Shown: positions 1-11,935 of the stretch, in pieces
How positions within the stretch are numbered: position 1 is the stretch's first letter
How the letters are laid out: every line of letters begins with the position of its first letter
Source of the DNA: Alectoria sarmentosa
Taxonomy: Eukaryota > Ascomycota > Lecanoromycetes > Lecanorales > Parmeliaceae
NCBI GenBank assembly: GCA_009733775.1
Contig: WOGZ01000347.1
Location: 1 to 33,129 of the forward strand
Length of the DNA: 33,129 nucleotides
Direction of reading: 5' to 3'
Position numbers and translations under genes: made by a program
Notes under the pieces: generated by a model
The model's database searches: none
Seen by the model: the letters and a program-made list of their open reading frames with translations, nothing else
Told to the model about the DNA's origin: nothing

Positions 1-1335
1 TTGATAATTTTAATACGCACGATTAAATCGAATATTTTATAAATTTATAATTTAACAAATTATTTAAAAACGATTCGATTTATAATATATCGCATAATAA
101 ACTCATAATAATAATAAATTATTTAAATAACGCGTTTGAAAAAAAGAAAATTCGATTTTCAAATAATTAAATTAATTCGTTAATGTTATTTATTAAAAAA
201 AAAAAAAATTCGTTGCGATTATATGTTGATTATAAAAAATTTAATGAAATAATTATTAAAAATAATTACTCATTATCATTATTTTCAAATTTTTTAAAAA
301 GATTTATATATGCGAAAAATTTTATTAAAATTAATATTCGCAATGCGTATTATAAAATACGAATTCGAAAAAATAATGAATGAAAAATCGTTTTTCGAAT
401 TCGCTATAATTAATTTAAGTATCAAATAATATCTTTTAATCTCGCAAATGTTTTTATAATTTTTTAAACATATATAAATAAAGCATTTAAATCGTATATC
501 GATATCTTTTACGTGATATATTTAAATAACGTATTAATTTATTTTAAAATGAAAAATTTATATTAAAAATACGTGTAAACGATGTTACGCGCGTTATTAA
601 AGCATCGACTTTATACGAAATTATTAAAATGCGTTTTCAATCGTAACGAGATTATCTTTTTGAGATTTATTATAAATGAATATAACATTTAAATGAAATC
701 AACGCGCATTAAAATCATTATTGAATAATCAAAATCAGAATTTATTAAAAACATATTGATTTTTTTAAAATTCGCAAACTTTTATTATCGATTTATGAAA
801 AAGTTTTCGCAAATAATTACGTTTTTAATTAATGTCACGCGCGAAACAAAAAAAATGAAATCAAATCACTTTTTATATTTATTAAAAAAATATACGAGAC
901 TTTTAAGATTTTCAAACGAATGTTTATTATAACATTTATTTTGAAATATTATAATTAAAAAACATCGTTTATTATAAAAATCGATATTTTTAAAATAAAT
1001 ATAAATAATATATTTAATTAATTAATTAAAAACGAATAATAACATTTCATTGCGTTTTTTAATTATAAATTTAAAAAAATTAAATTTCGTTAAAACATAT
1101 ATGATAAAAAATTATATGCGATTATGTTAAATTTTAAAAATTAAAAACATTATTTATAAAGAAGCAAATATCTCATTTATGTAATTTTAAATTATAATAA
1201 TTTACGTTATTTTATAACGATAAAAAAGTTTAATGCGAAGTAAATTTATTGAATTAAAAAATTAATTGCGTTTAATTTTATAATTAAATATCGCAAAAAT
1301 AAATTTAACTTTGCGAATGCGTCGTTAAAAAAATT
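1..1335 (+). pseudogene. Reverse transcriptase and RNase H relic of the Gypsy element
   Basis: Frame 3 is readable from the first bases. Recognisable blocks are an N-terminal YNIS-type motif near 84-95, the segment LFIKKKKNSLRLYVDYKKFN at 186-245, then INIRNAYYKIRIRKNNE. The RT active-site block at 519-530 reads YLNN instead of the family's YLDD, so both catalytic aspartates are lost through G-to-A changes. Downstream blocks LLKCVFNRNEIIFLRFIIN and KFANFYYRF match the palm/thumb region. Weaker matches to the RNase H and RH-integrase linker continue to about 1,335. About a dozen in-frame TAA/TGA stops replace expected Trp or Gln. Only one unbroken piece (183-383) is as long as 66 codons. Confidence 0.85.
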
Positions 1336-1800
1336 TAATATTATCAAATCGAATGATAATGAAAATAATAATAATGATTTTTTTTTTTTTTACGAAACAA
1401 GCTTCGTAATCAAAAATATTAATTTAATTTATAAAAACGTAATAATGTATTTATTATAATCAAATTCGTAACATTAATAAAACAATTAAATAATATTATC
1501 GTCGCAAATATTTAAATTATAAACTTAAATGAAAAAATGTTTGATAAACGAATACGCATTTTAAACGTTACGATATCATCTCGACTTTTAATTTATTAAA
1601 TTTTAAAATTGAAAATTTTTTATTTAAAATTGCGAGAATTAATAATCGCATAATTATTTAAATTATAACGTAAAAACGTTTTTATTATAAATAAAAAATA
1701 ACGTTAAAAATACATTATTAAACAAGATGAATTTTCGAAATAAAAAATCGATGAGAATAAATTGTTATATCGTGATTTTATAATTTATATTTTTAACGAT

Positions 1801-2875
1801 TTTGTTATAAAAAAAAATTCTTTATATAAATTATAATAATTTTAATGTTAAACACTTTTCTCGCAAACGCATTAAAAAAGATATTAAATTTAAATATTAT
1901 TAAATAAATATAATAAGCGATATAACAAATTATATTTATATTTACCTCGATTGTTAAAAAGTACGAATTTATTATTATAAATTTTATAACGAATTAATAT
2001 TAATATTATCAAATAATATAAATTCATTTTATATTATAATATTAAATTTCATTATAATTTATTATTTATAAAAGATTTATATATTAATAAGATTTACGAT
2101 TTTATTTTAATCTTGATAAATAAATTAATAAAATATATAACGTATATAATAATTACAAAAAACTTGAAAATTAATAAATTTATTAATATTATATAACGAA
2201 AATTCATATCGTTATAAAATATAATGTAAAATTTGATTCTAAATTGAGATTTATTATTTATAAGTAAGTTTTAAACAACGTTATATTAACATTTAAATAT
2301 AAAATAAAGACTTAACATTGCGTTTCATTTTTAAATAAATGATCAAATTGAAAAACAAAATCAAATCTTTAAATATTATTTGCGAATTTATTATAATTAT
2401 AAACAAAATAATTGATTTAAGATTTTATTAATAATTACGTTCGTATATAATAGTAATATACACGTAAACATCAATAAAATTTCGCAAAAATTGTTAATAA
2501 AATACATAATAAATTTAAAAAATATTTTTAAAAACAAAATTTTAAAAGAAAAAGCATCGCTTATTATAAAATGAATAAAATAATTATAAAATATAAAATC
2601 GCATTTAAAAGAGTTATAAAAGCGAATATTAAAATAATAAATAAATTATTACAATAATTATCATTATGCTATAATCTTTTAAAAAGAAAATAAAATATTA
2701 TTACGAAACTTAAATATACGCATCTTATGATCAAAAAAAAATTCGATTATAAATAATTTGAACTTTTTAAAATGTTAAAAAAGATAAACACGTAGATTTA
2801 TAAATTAATTTATTTTATATTTTATACATCGTTATTAAAATCTTAACATTCGCGTAACGATAATTCAAAATCATA
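1801..2875 (+). pseudogene. Integrase relic of the Gypsy element
   Basis: Frame 1 carries the degraded integrase core. The block INKIYDFILILINKLIKYIT (about 2,087-2,146) matches the YDAILVVVDRLTK region of the DDE core. The block starting at 2,323 preserves the family's FHPQTDGQTER motif with its Gln2 codon turned into TAA and both Gly/Asp-type positions altered. It is followed by YLRIYYNYKQNN and FVYNS. The C-terminal GPF-like block and the 'HPVFHVSLL'-type block survive as KFDYK near 2,740 and FIFYTSLLKS near 2,815. The frame differs from RT/RNase H, so an indel lies between about 1,340 and 1,900. The zinc-binding HHCC region is too eroded to align with confidence. Confidence 0.82.
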
Positions 2876-2904
2876 AATAATCTTAATTAATAACGAAAAA
2901 AAAT

Positions 2905-3060
2905 GAAAAATCAATAAAATGTTAAATAAAAAAAATTCGCAATGACGAAATTAAATATTTCATTAATTAAAAAAATTTCTCATTTTATAAAGCTTCGTAA
3001 AAATTAATAAAACATTTCGAAAAAATTAAAAACGTAATTAAAAACTTCGAGCAAATAAAG
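2905..3060 (+). pseudogene. Chromodomain relic at the integrase C-terminus
   Basis: In the same frame 1 as the integrase, 2,953-3,054 reads KYFIN-stop-KNFSFYKAS-stop-KLIKHFEKIKN followed by VIKNFEQ. This fits a chromodomain, where the family has Y-L-V-K-W-K-G then S/T-W-E-P then E-N-L followed by an acidic helix. Both stops fall exactly on the two conserved tryptophans. The chromodomain places the element in the chromovirus branch of Ty3/Gypsy; intact versions bind histone marks and steer integration, often into heterochromatin. Identification rests on pattern matching by eye. Confidence 0.72.
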
Positions 3061-3406
3061 AAATCACGTAAATTAATATTTAAAACGAAATAAAAAACAT
3101 AATCGTCGCAAAAAATCAAAAAGCGAGATAAATCACGAAAAAAATAATAATAAAAAATTTATAAACAAATCTTTAATCAAAAAAGTTAATAAAAACGATT
3201 AAAAAAAACTCGAAAGTTCACACACACGTATATATACGCATATTTTAATACGCCGAAGCGTCTCGCATTACGAAAAAAACAATAACTTTAAGAATCGTAA
3301 ACATAAATACAATTATTTAACATTAATTTATATACTTTTTTATATTAAAAAACAATTTTTTGTTAATAAAAATCGTTAAAAAATGATAAAAGATAATAGC
3401 GAAGAT

Positions 3407-3475
3407 AATAATAATAACGATAACGATAAAAACAATAAAAACAATAATAATAATAATAAAAAACGACGATATATA
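3407..3475. repeat. Low-complexity AAT/GAT/AAC-type simple repeat
   Basis: A run of trinucleotide-like units (AAT, AAC, GAT, AAA) ending in ACGACGAT. A similar run with a short GGC-GGC-GGC core lies at about 4,021-4,078. Such tracts could be RIP-eroded remains of longer trinucleotide repeats. Confidence 0.7.
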
Positions 3476-3663
3476 TAACAATTATTTTTATTAACAAAAT
3501 TTTCGCATATGTTAATCAAAATTATTTCATTTTTTTAAACGCGTAAGGCGTCGTAAACGTTATCATCGACGACGATAACAATACGCATAATAATTTAATA
3601 AACGAAAACGAAGAGATCGATCACGCAAAGATGACTTTCGCGAAAACATCGATCGCATTTAAA

Positions 3664-3761
3664 TTAACGCGTGTTAACTCGCGACTCGATGCAAATCGCG
3701 CGAAAATCATTCGCGAAAACACGTATATAACGAAAATAAACGAAAATTTAACACGCGTTAA
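3664..3761. repeat. Perfect 14-bp inverted repeat inside a CpG-rich patch
   Basis: TTAACGCGTGTTAA at 3,664-3,677 is the exact reverse complement of TTAACACGCGTTAA at 3,748-3,761. The 70-bp spacer is unusually CpG-dense for this block and repeats CGCGAAAA. It lies about 600 bp past the chromodomain, so it may belong to the 3' end or LTR of the Gypsy element or to the next element. Confidence 0.65.
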
Positions 3762-5720
3762 CGTAATTTTTCAAACACTTATTAATTTTTTTTAATTAAC
3801 GTATTTCAAACGGCGAGAAAAGAAAGAGTAAAAAGAAAAACGATAATAATAAAAACAATTATTGATCTCATTAATTAAATATTTTCTTATAATAAATGCG
3901 AATGTTTATAAACGAAGATAATTAAGATCATTATAATAATAATTATTATTAATTTCATTAATTAAACATTTTTCAAAGCAATTTTTTATATTTATAAATA
4001 AAAAAGGAGAAAAAAGCAATAACAAAAACGATAATAAAAATAAAAATAAGAATAAGAATAATAGCGGCGGCGGCAATAATTACATTTATAAATCAAAAAT
4101 TCTCACATTGTTAATTTTCAATTTATAAAAAAAACGATCTTTAAGGTTACAACGACGACGAAAAATGATTAAATTTATTATCAACATTGTTAATATACTT
4201 TTCACGAATTTCGTCGACTCTCGCAATTAATTAAATTGAATGATTATAATCTTGTTTAATTATTATTTTAATTAATGTATACGTTTCATTATTGTAATAA
4301 TATATAATTCGTTAATACATTATTATAATAATAAAGAATATAAATAAAATAACAAATATGAAAAAAAAAATAACATTTATTAATAATAATATTAATGTTG
4401 ATATTAATGTTATTATTATTAAAAAATTAAAATGAGAATGAAATTTTGAACTCATTAACGCGATTTTCAAATAACAATAATAATAAAATCACAATAATTA
4501 ATAATAACAATCGCATTTCGCAATAATGATAATAATATCTCGCAACACAATTATAAAATGCTTACGTTTTATTAATCAAAATAACAATAATTATAATTGC
4601 GTTATCGCGATTATAACATATAAATATATTAATATATTTACGAAAATTTACGATAAACAATTTACATATTTTAAAATAATAAACGTTAATTTAAATTACG
4701 TTCAATTAATAATAAATAACATAAATAAATATAAAAAATTTATAAACATTTAAATGCAACACGCAATGTATTAAAATTCAAAAATTAAATCTTTTAAAAG
4801 AGAAAGTAATTATAAAAGCGGAAATATTTAAAGCGATTTAATAAAGTTCGCTTAAGTCGCTTATTAAACTTCGTGTTACGTAATTAAAATGCGTTTTTAA
4901 CATATTTAACAAAAATCTTAAATATTCGCAATTTCTTTTTCTTCTTTTTTCTTTTTTAATTATTAATTTATTTAACAACTTATCGATTGAAATTCGTTAT
5001 TACGTTTATAAACCTCGTGATTATTTAATTACTACGTAGCTTCATTGAAAAGAGGCCTTATTATCTCACATTTTTTTAACAATTTTTTTTTAAAAACGAT
5101 TTATAAAATCTTTAACGACGGTATAATTTTAAAAATTTATATATTATTATACGCGTAAAATAAAAACATTAAAATCGATATTCGTTTAATCGTTAAAAGA
5201 AAAAATCAAAATTATTATAATGTAAAAAAAAGAACGTGCGTGTGAGTGATATTTTATAAAGCGCGAGATTTTGAAGATTTTCGACTTTATTTCGAATATA
5301 TACGAAATTTATACTTTATTTAATTAACGTTTTAATATTAATTAACTCGATTTAAAAAAATATACGTCGAACGATTATAAAGATATACGTTTAATAAAGA
5401 AAGAATATACGTTAAATAATTACTTATATATATTAAAATAGTTCGCGAAATAAATACTAGCTCATATGACTTAATAAATAATATATACAAAAATTTACAA
5501 TTCAACGACGTAAGTTTAATTTCATTAATTATCTAAAAATTTTATATAATAATAACTTAATTTAATATATAAATATTTCATAATTTTAATTAATACATTT
5601 TTACGAATATATATTAAATTATATCTTATATATTATTTATATATATTTATTTTACGATAATAAATTAATGCTAATATGCTTTTAAATAAACCTTTTAAAT
5701 TTTTGAATTTTTTTATTCGA

Positions 5721-5784
5721 TTTGCAAGTTTAGTTTATTTAAAAGTTTTTTTTCTTTTTTTTGCAAGCTTAATCTATTTGAGAG
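5721..5784. repeat. 25-bp direct repeat diverged only by transitions
   Basis: Two 25-bp copies (5,721-5,745 and 5,760-5,784), both starting TTTGCAAG and 39 bp apart, differ at five positions. All five are C/T or G/A changes, as expected from RIP acting on a former duplication. Confidence 0.7.
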
Positions 5785-5814
5785 TATAAATAAAAATTAA
5801 AATTTAACGTTTAA

Positions 5815-5905
5815 TTTATACGTTTAATACGTATATATAATTCGTATAATTCGTATAATTTATACGTTTAATTCGTTTAATTCGTACGTTTACGTTTTAT
5901 ATATA
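5815..5905. repeat. Short tandem repeat of TTCGTATAA / CGTTTAAT-type units
   Basis: The segment repeats short units such as TTCGTATAA and ACGTTTAATT several times with variations. It directly follows the 25-bp direct repeat and may be part of the same LTR- or satellite-like structure. Confidence 0.55.
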
Positions 5906-6063
5906 TAATAAAAAAATACGATAACGATAAATAATAATAATTAAATTTAAAAAGCACATTCGACGATAATTAAGATATATATTTCATTTCAATAAAAATG
6001 AAGTATAATTGAATGCAAAAATGAAAATGCGTTATTATTAATTTAAACGATAAATGTCATGAT

Positions 6064-6215
6064 TTCATTCTACCTTTCTAGTACGCGGCCCGATTGAGTC
6101 TAGCGCGGATTGACATTGTCTACATATTCGGCTTCACAGCATATATTATCTCTTCATAGTTATTATTTCGTTTATAGCGAAATACAAAGCATTCAGCATC
6201 ATTTCGTTTTCTGAC
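6064..6215. other. Patch of normal base composition within the left RIP block
   Basis: About 150 bp with ordinary G+C, including GTACGCGGCCCGATTGAGTC, sits in otherwise AT-saturated sequence. I see no open frame, tRNA or rRNA signature in it. The simplest reading is unique DNA trapped between two repeats that were mutated around it. Confidence 0.55.
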
Positions 6216-9200
6216 AATAAAAAGTTAAATGCAAAAAAGTCGAATATAATAAAAAAAGTTAACGACGACGAAATATCATATATAGTTATTAATTATTTTC
6301 GACGATAAATTATATATAATTATTATTTCGATATATAATATAAATTGCTTTAATAAATAATTATTATATAATAATAATTATCGATAATAAATAAAAGTTA
6401 AAAAAAAGATCATTTTTTAATTATATAAATAAAATAATTTTTATTATAATTACGTTCGTGTTAAAATTAAAATTAAAAATCGAAAATAAGTATTTTTGAA
6501 TTTATTGTGTTATTTATATATTTTATAATTACAATTTTTGAGTATAACGTATTAAATAATCAAATTATATTAAAAATGCGTTATTATATAATTTATTAAC
6601 AAATCTCGATATGCGAGATTAATAAATAATAATTTTATTCGTTTAAAAAAAATGTAATGTAAAATGTAAAAAGATTATATTTATTTTTTAAAAACTTATT
6701 CATTTAATTAAAAAAATTTATCATCAAATCTTTTATAATAATTTTTAAATTTTTAAAATCAAAATTTAATTTGTTTCTTACGATTAATTTAAATTTAATA
6801 ATGAAAAAATAAATAAATTTTATCGTCGATAAACATCGTTAATACGCATTTTAATATATAAAAATCGATCAATAAAAAATCGATCGGAAACGTAATAAGT
6901 TTTAATAATAAGATTCGTAATATAACGAACTCGTAATAAAACGACGTAAATAAAATTTATATTAATGTTTTTAATAATAAGATTTACGACGATTTTATTT
7001 AAAATTAATTTTTAATTTTTTATAAATAATAATAATACAGACGAGAATTAATAATATTTACGTTCGAGTATACATATTTTCATTATTATTTCATTATTAT
7101 CTTTTTAATAATATAAATATTATATATTTTCTATTAACAAAAACACATCTTCGTTTAATATAATTAATTATTTCAACGAGCATTATTAATAATATAACAT
7201 TAAAAAAATCTTAAACGTCGTTTTTTTATAAAATTTTATATATTTTAATTATAATTTCGTTAATTGATCTCTTATTTACATATAAATTTCACGATAATAT
7301 AACTTTTATTCTCTTTATTAATAACAATTCGTTATTAAAAATAACGTAGTTTTAAACGAAGATTTATTTAACGCTTTTATTAATATTAATAATTTTAAAA
7401 TTAATAATAAAATATTTAAATAATTCGAGATATCGAAATTTATAATTATTAATTTCTCGATTAATAATATATAATCGTAAAATGTTATTGAACGATTTTT
7501 ATTTCGTTATATTAAATTTTTTCTTCGTTCATTTAATAAGCGATTATTAACTCTTTATCAAAATAAGTTTTTTATATAATTAATCGAAAATTTCTCGAAA
7601 TCGAATAATTTTAAATAAGATTTCTTATTAACGCATTATTTAAATAAAAATAATAATTTGATTAATAATTATATATGTTTTGAGATCGATTAAAACATTT
7701 TTAAATTTATGTTATAAAGTGTTATAAAAAGCGATAATTAAAATAATAAAAAATCGTTTAAAATCGTTTTAAAAAAATGTTCACTTTTTTATAAAAAGTA
7801 TTATAATTAAATTTAATTTAATATAATTAATAATTAATATAATAAAAAGTTTAAGCGTTTATTATTATTTTTTATCGATAATTAATAATTAACAATATTG
7901 AAAGTTATTTTAAAAACGTAAAAGAAAAATTTAATTTAATTTTTGAAATTTTTTTTTAATGAATAACGAAAATAATCGATAAAAATTATTATGAATAATA
8001 TAAATCGTTATTTTCATAAAAGCATTTTTTATAATTAAATAATCATTTTTTTATTAAGTTAATTTATAAATTGAATATTTCGAAATTATATCGATAATTT
8101 TCGATTTTTTTACATTAATTATATCGTTAACGTGTAAAAGAAATTGAAATTCATTTTTTTATAAATAATAATTTATTATTTAATTGAAAACAACTTTTTG
8201 CTTAGCATTTAAAATGTGTAAATTATTTATTTAATTAAATTAATAAAAAATGAAAAATCGTTATTAAAGTTATCGTATATTAATTCGATATATTATCTCG
8301 TTTATTTTATATTAATATCGAAATTCTTATATAATTAATCGTGATTGATATTTTTCGATCGACGATTTATATTAATTTCAATTAAAATTATTTCATTATC
8401 GTGATGTGAATTATAAAAGATTAAAAAATTTTGATTTTGATAATTTAAATTATTATATTTTACATTAAAAATAAATTCGTTTAATGATAATAATCAAGTA
8501 ATAAACAAATCGTTTAAAAGATTGAAAAAATGAAAAATAATTATCGTTTTAATAACTTTAATAAATTTGTTTTCATTTTTTATTAATAAATAATAAATTA
8601 ATTAAATTAACATTTCGAAAGAAATAATAAAACACGATTTTCGTTTTATATTATTACGAATAATTCGTTTTTTAATTAAAACGAGAATATAAATCAAGAA
8701 TCTTTTATTTTCGTATAAATCGAAAAGTTTTATTGCGTTAATTATAATTTTATATAATTATCATAAAAAAATTATTCGTTAAAAACTCGTTGAAAATATA
8801 ATAACGTTTAATTTAAATCTTATTTAAAATAATTTTTAATTTATTTAAATGAAATCTTTTACGTTAAACGTTATTCGATTAAATATCGAAATTAACGATC
8901 GAGCGAAAATTATCGCGAAAATCATAATTTAATAATAAATAACACATCTTTTAAGTTAATTAATCGCGTTTCGATATTATTTTATTATATAATCAATTCA
9001 TTTAAATAAGCATAAAGATGATATTTAAAAAATTATATAAAACGTTTTTATTCACATTAATGAGCTTTTTTTTTACGTGTATTTAACGAAATAATAAATC
9101 GCATTTTTTTCGTCGATATAAAAAGCGAAATCGATATTCGTAAATTATGTTATATTAATAATAACATTATATTTAAATAAAATCTTTTTTTAACAATTAA

Positions 9201-9568
9201 TATAAAAAGAAATAAAATTATTTGAAAATAACGTAAAAAAATCATTTGAGCAATATTTAAAAATCGATTATAATCGTTAATTAATTAATTAATAAAAAAA
9301 ATTGTATAATGTTTAATCGAATTGAAAATTGTATAAAAAATATAAATTCGTTATTAAGTATATTTTAAAACACACGAAATTCAAATATATCGATTATAAA
9401 ATTTAATATATACGATTTTTCGATAAAAGCGATTTTAGTATCGATGTAATTTACAATAAAAAAAATCATAATCAACAAATTTGACATTTGAAAAATTCTT
9501 TAAAGACTTTTCGAAAGCTTTTTAAAAACTTTTATCAAAAAAATCGTTTTCGCAAATTCGAAAGAGGG

Positions 9569-9590
9569 AAAAAAAAAAAAAAAAAAAAAA
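9569..9590. repeat. A22 homopolymer
   Basis: A run of 22 adenines. It could be a relic poly(A) tail of a retroelement, but no coding remnant next to it supports that. Comparable poly-T runs lie at 11,226-11,244 (T19) and 29,525-29,544 (T20). Confidence 0.6.
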
Positions 9591-11364
9591 CTTATCGCAT
9601 ATTTAGATTTGAAATTTCATTTTCAAAATTTATATTTTCGATTTTTTTCTTATTATCGTTTTCATCGTTTAAAATATTCGATATATTATTAATAATATAA
9701 TTATTTTTCGATAATTAAAATAAACGTTTTAATTAATTTAAATTAATTAATAATTTAAGTAATATTTAATTAAATAAATTAATCACCTTTCGATATATTA
9801 TCGACGTATACGAAATGTTCGTTAATATTCACGATTAAATTCATTATCGCTTTTATTCGACGATGTAAATTTCAAAATCAAAATTTATAATTTTTTAAAA
9901 AAAGAAAATAATTTGTGAATTCATTTTAAAATGTTTTATATTTAATTAATATAATAATTTTTATATTTATATTAATAATCTTTAATATAAAATAATTTCA
10001 TTTAAATATAAATTTTAACAATTAACATTTTTTCGTTATCGTTTATTACGATAATTTAAAAAACATAAATTTAAAATTTATTTCGTTATCGATATTATAA
10101 ATATAAAATCGTTTATTATATTTTTAAAACATTATTAATAAACAAATTATGAATTTTTTATTTATAATTTTATATTAAATTTAATTTTTTTGTAAACGTT
10201 ATATATTTCGCGTTTTAATTTATTTTATTCGATATAAAAATTAATAATAAAATTTTAATTTTAATAAAACATATTAATTTTTTTTTTTTTTCGAATACGA
10301 AATTAAATCGTTTTAAGTAAAATATCGTATATAATACGTTTAAATCGTAATTATATAATTTAATAACAGTTTTTGTAACGCGATTATTTTTTATTATTAC
10401 GAATATAATTTTAACGCATAATAATACATTTTTTTTAATTATTTTTTCGCGATTAATTTAAATATACATCGTAAACGAAATATAAATAAAAATTATGCGA
10501 TTTAAAAATCTCGAAATGTTATATTCGTCGTAAAGATATTATTTTTATTTAAAAATCGATATAAGCGTTAAAGATTTTAAAAAACTCATTTTACGTTATT
10601 TTGCTTTTTTTATTTTTCGTTTATAACGATTTTTATTATTTTGTTATTAAAGTAAATAACGTTTTTCAGAAATCGCTTTAATAATTATATATTTTGCATT
10701 TTTCATTTATTTTGCGATCTTTGAATTTAATTGTTATTATTTTATAATTTTAAAATTCTCTTTTTTTTTCGCTTACGATCATTTTTCGTAAAAATAATAA
10801 AAAAATTAAAAGACTTAATAAAAAAGTATTAAAATTAATTTTATTAAATAATCTTCGCTTTAAAAATAAGCATAAAATGATTAACGTATAAAATAATGAC
10901 ATTAAAGAATTATTGAAGCGATATTTTTAAACCTTTTTAAAATATACGCGATTTGATTTAATTATTAATAATGTTGAAAAAAATGCCGAAGATAATTTAT
11001 TTAAAAAAGATTATATTAATAATATATTCGTGATATTGAAAAAATATTTAAAAATTCAAATAAATGTAAAAATTTAAATGAAAACGATCGAAATTTATTT
11101 AAGTTATTTATTATAAAGCATTAAAAATATAATTATATTTTATATATTTTATATATAATTCACGAATTAACATTAAATTTATTAAAAACAACATCGTTTG
11201 AAAACGCACGATTGAATCTATAATCTTTTTTTTTTTTTTTTTTTTATTATACGTAATACGAAAGAAATAAAAAAGAATAAAATATAAATAATTAATATTC
11301 GAGATTTAATTTTATAATATAATCTGTTTGAAATATATTCGCGTTTAAATAGAAAATGAAAAAA

Positions 11365-11935
11365 TAAGGTGAGTTTTAACTTAAAAATCGTGGTATTTAA
11401 AGATCTGATTGATGAAACCTTGTTTTAAGCATATAAACACTTTTTTGCATAACTTTTAACCATGAAGAAAGCAAGCTTTCCAATCAAAGATGTTGCCCTA
11501 ACTGTTACTGTGGTTTGAAATTATGCGGGATCCATCTGGCTTGATTTTTGTGTGATGAGAAATGGGCCGATTGTTACTGGACTCCGATACTCGTAGGCTA
11601 TAGAATAGTTATGCAGTATATAATACGAGGCACCTCAAGGTGAGGTCGGTGGCCAATTCCAGTAGTGCGGTTCTGTCGCGCCACCAAGGTTTCGCTTTCC
11701 AATTTCCGCTACTGTGTCCTCAGCCTTGAAGCCGATTTCTAATCATGATTAATAATTGAGATAGCTCTGTAGATTATTGTACAATACTCTTCGTCTTTGT
11801 CCCAGTACTTCTGCTTCCCCATCATCAACACCAACGCGAACTCGAAGAGTCAGAGTCAGAATCAGAATCAGAATCATTTGAATCAAGTTACGTCAAAACC
11901 AGGCCCAAACACCATCTATCAATACAATTCCCATC
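11365..11935 (+). promoter_or_regulatory. Island boundary and presumed promoter/5' UTR of the PDI gene
   Basis: Base composition jumps from AT-saturated to ordinary within a few dozen bases near 11,365-11,395. The 540 bp before the PDI start hold no convincing gene. A CCAAT box lies at 11,653-11,657. TTACGTCA at 11,888-11,895, a bZIP/CRE-type octamer with a TGACGTAA reverse strand, lies only about 40 bp before the ATG and so probably within the leader. ATG 11,936 has A at -3. The 70-codon frame at 11,797 starts with TTG and runs into the PDI gene out of frame, so I do not count it as a gene. Confidence 0.5.

Larger units (their letters stand above)
1..3090 (+). mobile_element. RIP-degraded Ty3/Gypsy chromovirus retrotransposon, left end outside window
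   Basis: Read on the plus strand, this stretch gives the pol order reverse transcriptase, RNase H, integrase, chromodomain, as expected for a Ty3/Gypsy chromovirus. RT and RNase H lie in frame 3 and integrase plus chromodomain in frame 1, so at least one indel separates them. Nearly every in-frame stop sits where the family has Trp or Gln, and Gly, Asp, Glu and Pro are replaced by Lys, Asn and Leu. That is the C-to-T and G-to-A pattern left by RIP. The gag region and 5' LTR would lie left of the window. I could not find convincing LTR ends downstream of the chromodomain. The element cannot be active. Confidence 0.88.
3091..11364. other. AT-rich RIP block without intact genes
   Basis: A+T-rich throughout, with stops in all frames and most surviving C and G in CpG. 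It contains simple AAT/GAT-type repeats, homopolymer runs and a small patch of normal composition near 6,064-6,215. Two open frames longer than 60 codons (4,526-4,753 and 9,488-9,700) consist of Asn, Ile, Lys and Phe, have no recognisable motif and can be chance products of the base composition. On the minus strand between about 8,100 and 7,300 there is a loosely coding-like frame, with pieces such as YFDKELIIAY, that hints at another dead element I could not classify. Confidence 0.75.

Noticed and set aside
4526..4753. 75-codon frame in the left AT block
   Set aside because: Composition is almost only Asn, Ile, Lys and Tyr; no motif and no upstream coding signal, so chance is likely.
7300..8100. 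Coding-like minus-strand frame with YFDKELIIAY
   Set aside because: It resembles an RNase H-type DKELLA block, but flanking motifs do not align, so I do not call an element.
9488..9700. 70-codon frame across the A22 run
   Set aside because: TTG start and a Lys run produced by a homopolymer; no recognisable protein features.
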